Shown piece by piece: positions 59,305 to 64,000 of a DNA stretch of 64,000 nucleotides. Source of the stretch: VRUE01 sp963697695 (GTDB lineage Bacteria > Actinomycetota > Thermoleophilia > Solirubrobacterales > 70-9). The stretch covers positions 1,860,001 to 1,924,000 of the forward strand of contig OY969094.1 in the NCBI GenBank assembly GCA_963697695.1. The letters are read 5' to 3'. The notes beneath the pieces were generated by a model. The model was not told the origin of the DNA and did no database searches. It worked only from the letters and a program-made list of their open reading frames with translations. Each line of letters begins with the position of its first letter. Within the stretch, counting starts at the first letter, position 1. The position numbers were made by a program, and so were the translations under genes.

Positions 59305-60149
59305 TGCCCTCTTCCCTCGCTCTCGCGCCGCGAACGCTTCCACCTCGCGAAGACGAGTTGCTCTTCTTCCTCCACGTTCCGAAGACCGCGGGTATCAGCC
59401 TGACCGCGGTTCTCGACGCCAACTTCGCTCCCGGCGAGATCTTCGAGGCCCAGGATTGGGAGGAGGCGGGCGAGGTGATCGAGCGGATGTCGCCGGTCGA
59501 GCTCGCACGCGTGCGCTGCGTGCGCGGCCATTACTGGTTCGGGCCCGGAGACCAAGCGGTGTATGACCGGTTCTCCGTCGATCCGGTCACGATCACGGTC
59601 CTGCGCGACCCGGTTGCCAGAACCATCTCCGCCTACCAGCACGTGATGCGCTGGCCCGATCACTGGCTGCGAAGGGAGGTCGGCATCGGCGAGGACGGGT
59701 CGATGCCGCTCGAGGAGTTCGTCGAGCACCCTGGAGCGCAGGGAGAGATCGCCAACCTGCAGACGCGGCTGATCGTCGGCGCGGTCCCTGGTAATCCCGT
59801 CAAGCGTGACAACGCCAGGGAACAGGCAGTTCCCTTCACCGAGGAGGAATTGCTGGCCGCGGCGAAGGCGCGGCTCGACACGTTTGCCTGGGTCGGCCTG
59901 ACCGAGCGCATGGACGATTCGGTGCGGCTGCTGACCAAGTGGATGGGGTGGCAGCCCCTCGAGGAGCTGCCCAACCTGAACGTCAATCCTCGTCCCTCCG
60001 CGGAGGTGGAGGTGCCGGAGGAGACCCGGGCGGCGATCCTCGAGCGCACTCAACTCGACCGGGAGCTCTACGCCTACGCAGGCGAGCGTCTCGAGCGTGC
60101 TCTCGCCGAGGATGCCGCCGGCGATCCGGTCAGTCCGCCTGCCGGGTAG
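59304..60149 (+). CDS. Sulfotransferase family protein
   Basis: 281 residues. The PAPS 5'-phosphosulfate loop HVPKTAGISLTAVL (around residue 24) and the 3'-phosphate motif VLRDPVARTISAY (around 97) identify a Sulfotransferase_2-like enzyme. Coupled to the GT4 gene, it likely sulfates the glycan made by this locus. Sulfated surface glycans are rarely described in this type of bacterium. Converges with the GT2 gene with 20 nt overlap. Confidence 0.88.
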   Translation: MPSSLALAPRTLPPREDELLFFLHVPKTAGISLTAVLDANFAPGEIFEAQDWEEAGEVIERMSPVELARVRCVRGHYWFGPGDQAVYDRFSVDPVTITVLRDPVARTISAYQHVMRWPDHWLRREVGIGEDGSMPLEEFVEHPGAQGEIANLQTRLIVGAVPGNPVKRDNAREQAVPFTEEELLAAAKARLDTFAWVGLTERMDDSVRLLTKWMGWQPLEELPNLNVNPRPSAEVEVPEETRAAILERTQLDRELYAYAGERLERALAEDAAGDPVSPPAG

Positions 60150-61014
60150 CGGCCAGCGCTCTCGACTCGGCCTCGGCATCACGGCGCAGCGCCCGCTTTG
60201 CGCTCGCCCTGAGCCAGAGGTTCATGCGCTGGGCTCGCCAGGCGCGGCGCTCTGCTGTTGCTCCGAAGGCCTTTCGCAGCACTCTGCGGCGGTTGACCGC
60301 CATCGCTTCCTCGGGCCCGTCCTGCCAGCGCCTGCTCGAGGATGAGCGGCGGCGATGGACGACCTGCGCCAGCTCGGGACAGAACCAGGATTCGACCCCG
60401 GCAGCGGCGGCACGCAGGCCCAGGTCCATGTCCTCGGCGTAGAGGTGGATCGTCGGGTCGAAGGGACCAAGGTGCTGCAGCACCTCCCGGGGGGCGGCCA
60501 GGCAGGCCCCCGAGAGCCAGCTCACCTCGACGCGGGTGTCAAGCCGCCAGGGCTCGGTGCGGGCGCGCGCGACGCGCGGCTGCAGTCGCCCGGGGAGCAG
60601 GGCTCCCAGCCATGGCCAGGCTCCGACGGGCGGGCCGCTGGCAGAGGGCTGGATGCTGCGATCGGGATTGAGTAGGCGAGGACCGGCGATGCACCGGCGC
60701 TCGAGGGCAAAGGCAGCGAGGTTGGGCAAGCGGTTGTCGATCAACTCGGTGTCGGGGTTGAGCAGGACGATTGCCTCTGCCTCGGAGAGGCTTATCCCTC
60801 GGTTGCATGCGGCACCGAAGCCGTGATTCGAGTCGAGCCGCTCGAACCGCCATCCGCCCCGCCACTCGGCGGTGGCGCCGTCCGGGTCGTCCGCCGACGC
60901 GTTGTCGATGACGATCAGCTCGGCGTCGGCATCGAGGTGGTGGTTCATCGACTTGACCAGGCGTGCCAGGTAGTCGGCGCATTCCCAGGTGACGACGACG
61001 AGCGAAAGGCTCAA
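60130..61014 (-). CDS. GT2-family glycosyltransferase (rhamnosyltransferase-like)
   Basis: 294 residues from TTG 61014 overlapping the permease stop (TTGA). GT-A fold: LVVVTWECADYLARLVKSM, VIDNASADDPD, FGAACNRGI, LLNPDTE (DxD-type), WLSGACLAAPREVL and LYAEDMDLGLR. Typical of the rhamnosyltransferase branch in O-antigen/galactan loci. Same operon as the ABC exporter. Confidence 0.9.
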   Translation of the reverse strand: MSLSLVVVTWECADYLARLVKSMNHHLDADAELIVIDNASADDPDGATAEWRGGWRFERLDSNHGFGAACNRGISLSEAEAIVLLNPDTELIDNRLPNLAAFALERRCIAGPRLLNPDRSIQPSASGPPVGAWPWLGALLPGRLQPRVARARTEPWRLDTRVEVSWLSGACLAAPREVLQHLGPFDPTIHLYAEDMDLGLRAAAAGVESWFCPELAQVVHRRRSSSSRRWQDGPEEAMAVNRRRVLRKAFGATAERRAWRAQRMNLWLRASAKRALRRDAEAESRALAATRQAD

Positions 61015-61859
61015 AGGCGCTCGGCGAGAGTCTTGACCTTGGCCCGGAAGAGCAGCAGGGCAAACCCGCAGGCGAAGGCGAAGATGAGTCCCGGACCGAT
61101 CCAACCCCAGGCGCTCCCGGCGGCCTCGATCACGGTCGGTGCCGAGGGGTCGACCGCCCACTTCCGGATCAGCTCGAAGACAGGGGCGAGGGGATTGACC
61201 ATCAGCAACCAGCGAAAGTCGTCCGGGATGCTCTCGACCGGGTACATGATCGGCGAGGCATAGAACAGGGTGAGCGAGACCACGGTCCAGATCTGGGCCA
61301 CGTCGCGGAACTGGACGAAGAGCGTCGAGAGGATGAAGGCCATCGCGATGGTGAAGACGAGCGTCGCCAGAATGGCAAGCGGGACGAGGAGCCAGGTCAC
61401 CTCCGGTTCGAGGCCGGTGGCGAGGAGGATCGCCATGATCGCGACGAAGTTGAGCAGGAAGGTGAAGACCGAGGTAAGCACCACCGAGAGCGGGATCACC
61501 GCCCGAGGGAACTCCATCTTGCGCAGCACTCCTTCGCTCGCCACCATCGACCTGATCGACCGTCCACAGGTGTCGGAGAAGAACTGGAAGACGAGCAGGT
61601 TGAGGAGCAGCATCGCGGGATAGTTGTCGACCCCGCCGCCGATGCCGAGGATTTCGCTGAAGACGAGATAGATCACGCCGAACATGGCCAGTGGCCGGGC
61701 AAGCGTCCAGACATAGCCGAGCACGGAGCCGGCGTAGATCAGCTTGAACTCGGCCACCGAGTTGAGCCAGAGCAGGTCCCAGAAGCGACGCCAGTTGGAG
61801 TCGAGGCCGCGCGGACCGGGGATCTCGCGCAGCTCGTATGAGGCTGGGTGTGCGCTCAC
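61011..61859 (-). CDS. wzm: Polysaccharide ABC exporter permease (Wzm-like, ABC-2)
   Basis: 282 residues from GTG 61859, which overlaps the ATPase stop (GTGA). ABC-2 type: six hydrophobic segments with YAGSVLGYVWTLARPL, FPRAVIPLSVVL, and FYASPIMYPVESIP plus VNPLAPVFELIR, the family fingerprint of O-antigen/teichoic acid exporters. Works with the adjacent ATPase to flip completed, lipid-linked glycan. Confidence 0.92.
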   Translation of the reverse strand: MSAHPASYELREIPGPRGLDSNWRRFWDLLWLNSVAEFKLIYAGSVLGYVWTLARPLAMFGVIYLVFSEILGIGGGVDNYPAMLLLNLLVFQFFSDTCGRSIRSMVASEGVLRKMEFPRAVIPLSVVLTSVFTFLLNFVAIMAILLATGLEPEVTWLLVPLAILATLVFTIAMAFILSTLFVQFRDVAQIWTVVSLTLFYASPIMYPVESIPDDFRWLLMVNPLAPVFELIRKWAVDPSAPTVIEAAGSAWGWIGPGLIFAFACGFALLLFRAKVKTLAERL

Positions 61860-63076
61860 GGTTCCGCCACCGTCAAGGTGGGATCCTCGGCCGGCTGGTC
61901 GGGTTCGTGGTTGAGATATCGCTCGGCGATTTCCGCCGGGTCTCCCTCCAGCACCACCCTCCCACCTTCGAGCAGGACCGCCCTGTCGCACTGGTTCTTC
62001 ATCACGTCCATCGCGTGGGTGACGAAGACGATCGTCCTGCCTTCGTCGCGCAGCCGTCGCAGCCGCTCCAGGCACTTGGCGCGGAATTCGGCATCGCCGA
62101 CCGCCAGCACCTCGTCGACCAGAAGCACGTCCGCATCGACCTGCGCCATCACCGAGAAGGCGAGGCGCACCCGCATCCCCGAGGAGTAGTTCTTCAGCTT
62201 CATCTTGGTGAAGTCCTCGAGCCCGGCGAACTCGATGATCTCGGGATAGAGGGAGCGGGTGCGGTCGGGATCGAGGCCCATCATCACGCCGCTCATCACG
62301 ACGTTGTCGTAGGCCGCGAGCTCGGGATTGAGGCCGACGCCCAGCTCGATGAAGGGCGCCACGCGTCCGGCGACGCGCACGCTTCCGGCGTCGGCGGCGT
62401 AGACGCTGGCGAGGATCTTCAGCAGGGTGCTCTTGCCCGAGCCGTTGGCGCCGGCGATCCCGAGGAACTCTCCCTCCCCAACCCGAAAAGAGACTCCGTC
62501 GAGCGCGACCAGCTCCGCGCCCTTGCGGCTGCGGATCGGGTGCAGGAGCCTCTCCTTCAGCGTCTCCATCTGGTGGGCGGGAATGCGGAATCGCTTGTGA
62601 AGGTCTTCGACTTCGACGGCGGTGATCGCCGGCGCCGGGCGCAGCTGGACCGGAGGGGACGCTTGCTCCTCTGTCTCCTCGGTCTCTTCTCCATCGTCTT
62701 CCTTCTCCTCGCCTTTCGCCTCGGCAGGAGCGCTCTCGGCCTGCTCCGGCTCTGCCGCCTCGGCGATCTCCTCCTCGGGTGGGGGCGTCACATCTGGGCC
62801 GACGCGAAGCACGGCGTCAAGCGCCGCCTTGAGGCGGGCACGCTCGGCGTGGACCGCGCTGAGCTCGACGTGCAGGTCGGTGTGCGAGCGATGGGTGGCG
62901 GCCAGCTCATCGTGCAGCTGTCCGATCCGAGCGTCGAGGATGCGAACCTGCCGGCGCAGCTCGGCGCGGTCGGCATCCGCCGCCGACAGCGCTTCCTGCA
63001 GCCTTTCGCTCGACTCGACCGCGCGCGAGAGTTCCGCTCGCAGGGTCTCCTCCTGCCCGCCCAGTTGCTCTGCCAT
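61856..63076 (-). CDS. wzt: Polysaccharide ABC exporter ATPase (Wzt-like) with N-terminal coiled coil
   Basis: 406 residues. Residues 1-~90 form a coiled coil (ETLRAELSRAVESSERLQEA ...), ~95-140 an acidic Glu/Ala/Pro linker, and ~150-406 the ATPase with Walker A GANGSGKST (~210), signature YSSGMRVRLAF (~297), and Walker B VLLVDEVLAVGD (~322). The usual C-terminal carbohydrate-binding domain of Wzt is absent; the extension is at the opposite end. It may dock with the coiled-coil megaprotein encoded at 52-56 kb. Confidence 0.9.
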   Translation of the reverse strand: MAEQLGGQEETLRAELSRAVESSERLQEALSAADADRAELRRQVRILDARIGQLHDELAATHRSHTDLHVELSAVHAERARLKAALDAVLRVGPDVTPPPEEEIAEAAEPEQAESAPAEAKGEEKEDDGEETEETEEQASPPVQLRPAPAITAVEVEDLHKRFRIPAHQMETLKERLLHPIRSRKGAELVALDGVSFRVGEGEFLGIAGANGSGKSTLLKILASVYAADAGSVRVAGRVAPFIELGVGLNPELAAYDNVVMSGVMMGLDPDRTRSLYPEIIEFAGLEDFTKMKLKNYSSGMRVRLAFSVMAQVDADVLLVDEVLAVGDAEFRAKCLERLRRLRDEGRTIVFVTHAMDVMKNQCDRAVLLEGGRVVLEGDPAEIAERYLNHEPDQPAEDPTLTVAEP

Positions 63077-63094
63077 CGCGCCTAAAGTAGCCGA

Positions 63095-64000
63095 ATGCCG
63101 GAAGGAGCCGAGATCGCCGTCTGCATGGCAACGTTCGATCCGGACCCCCGGCTCTTCGAGCGGCAGGTCGCCTCGATCCGCGAGCAGGACCGTGGCGACT
63201 GGATTTGCCTGATCGGCGACGACGGCTCCAGCCCCGAGTCGCTGGCGGCGATCAGGGCGGTTCTCGACGGCGACGAGCGCTTCCGGCTGCACGCTTTCCC
63301 GCAGCGGTTGGGCTTCTACCGCAACTTCGAGCGGGCTCTGGGCCTCGTCCCCGCCGAGGCCCGGATGGTTGCCTTCTGCGACCAGGACGACCGCTGGCAC
63401 CCGCAGAAGCTCGGCACCCTGGCGACGGCACTGCGGCCGGGCGTCAACCTCGCCTACAGCGACATGCGGATCGTCGATTCCGAGGGCATGGTCGTCTCCG
63501 ACACCTACTGGACCCGGCGCCGCAACAACAGCACCGACCTGCTCTCGCTGCTGATCGCCAACACGGTTTCCGGCGCTGCCAGCCTCTTTCGCCGTGAGCT
63601 GCTCGAGTACGCGCTGCCCTTTCCGGAGTTGGGCCCCGGTGGCTTTCACGACCACTGGATCGCACTGGTCGCTCTTGCCCTCGGCGATCTTGCCTACGTC
63701 GAGGCGCCGCTGCTCGACTACGTCCAGCACGACGCAGCCTCGATCGGCCATAGCCGGGCAAACCGCGGCGGGGCGCCGCGCCGCGATCTCCACGGCTGGG
63801 CAGAGACCCTGGGCAGGCTGCGCAGCGGCGAGCTGGCCCGCCGCTGGCGCGCCGCCTATGACGACGTCTACCTGCGCATCGCCGCCGAGGCGGCAGTGCT
63901 GGAGGAGCGATGCGGGGGGCAGATGACGCCGGCGAAGCGGCATGCCGCCCGCCGTATCGCCGCCGCCGACCGCTCGCCGCTGGCGGTGCCATGGCTGCAG
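63095..64000 (+). CDS. GT2-family glycosyltransferase (partial, runs off window)
   Basis: 302 codons to the window edge, no stop. GT-A fold: IAVCMATFDPDPRLFERQVASIREQ, LIGDDGSSPESL, LGFYRNFERALGLVP, FCDQDDRWHPQKL, NTVSGAASLFRRELL and FHDHWIALVAL. It resembles rhamnosyltransferases of O-antigen clusters. ATG 63095, divergent from the exporter ATPase by 18 nt. Confidence 0.88.
   Translation, partial: MPEGAEIAVCMATFDPDPRLFERQVASIREQDRGDWICLIGDDGSSPESLAAIRAVLDGDERFRLHAFPQRLGFYRNFERALGLVPAEARMVAFCDQDDRWHPQKLGTLATALRPGVNLAYSDMRIVDSEGMVVSDTYWTRRRNNSTDLLSLLIANTVSGAASLFRRELLEYALPFPELGPGGFHDHWIALVALALGDLAYVEAPLLDYVQHDAASIGHSRANRGGAPRRDLHGWAETLGRLRSGELARRWRAAYDDVYLRIAAEAAVLEERCGGQMTPAKRHAARRIAAADRSPLAVPWLQ

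Noticed and set aside
1..64000. CRISPR array
   Set aside because: No regularly spaced direct repeats of 24-40 bp with unique spacers were seen, and there are no cas genes.

Overview
The window is high-GC, densely packed actinobacterial chromosome. The closest fit I can infer is a Thermoleophilia/Solirubrobacterales-type organism. The basis is the paired secreted ferritin-like proteins beside an ECF sigma/anti-sigma pair, a fused PafB-PafC WYL regulator, frequent TTG/GTG starts, and start/stop overlaps (ATGA, GTGA, TTGA) throughout. This taxonomic call is inference; no rRNA gene is present.

Layout. 1-3.3 kb: a leftward heme/iron uptake operon (heme-degrading monooxygenase, binding protein, permease, ATPase, then a secreted protein cut by the window edge), with DtxR/IdeR-like palindromes at its head and before the last gene. 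3.4-11.7 kb: housekeeping metabolism (PHP phosphoesterase, biotin carboxylase/BCCP fusion, sulfatase, HAD hydrolase, sucCD, aminotransferase). 11.8-15.7 kb: cupredoxin, two ferritin-like proteins, ECF sigma and anti-sigma, then a DtxR/MntR-family regulator. 15.8-21.8 kb: HAD phosphatase, diverged dihydropteroate synthase, MrfA-type helicase, LOG-like protein, GH15-like protein.

21.85-36 kb is an accessory island beginning at tRNA-Phe(GAA). It holds a tRNA-proximal cluster of short repeats; a leftward operon of an unknown gene, two XRE regulators carrying three HTH domains, and a frameshifted DDE transposase; a RelE/RHH pair; a 1998-residue, more AT-rich STAND NTPase with a putative PD-(D/E)xK nuclease domain; a two-gene operon of repeat proteins resembling homing-endonuclease-associated repeats, preceded by TGGGGAA repeats; and decayed toxin-antitoxin genes.

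36-52 kb returns to mostly core genes: FAH hydrolase, M15 peptidase, DUF3817, cupredoxin, Phd/VapC, two broken crcB genes, YhaM-like nuclease, PafBC, MBL hydrolase, penicillin acylase, DUF1906 protein, DJ-1/PfpI protein and a GlxA-type AraC regulator, PIN/Phd pair, PNPOx-like protein and a GH-A-clan glycosidase. 52-64 kb is a surface-glycan locus: a GT-GT-coiled-coil-methyltransferase megaprotein, two methyltransferases, GT4, sulfotransferase, two GT2 enzymes and a Wzm/Wzt-type ABC exporter whose ATPase has an unusual N-terminal coiled coil.

Beyond genes, the most interesting signal is a repeated structured element (three copies near 11.8, 17.5 and 40.9 kb). Conserved flanks surround a variable hairpin with compensatory base changes, and each copy sits at the 3' end of a same-strand gene. 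A second repeated hairpin occurs at 1.0 and 20.4 kb.
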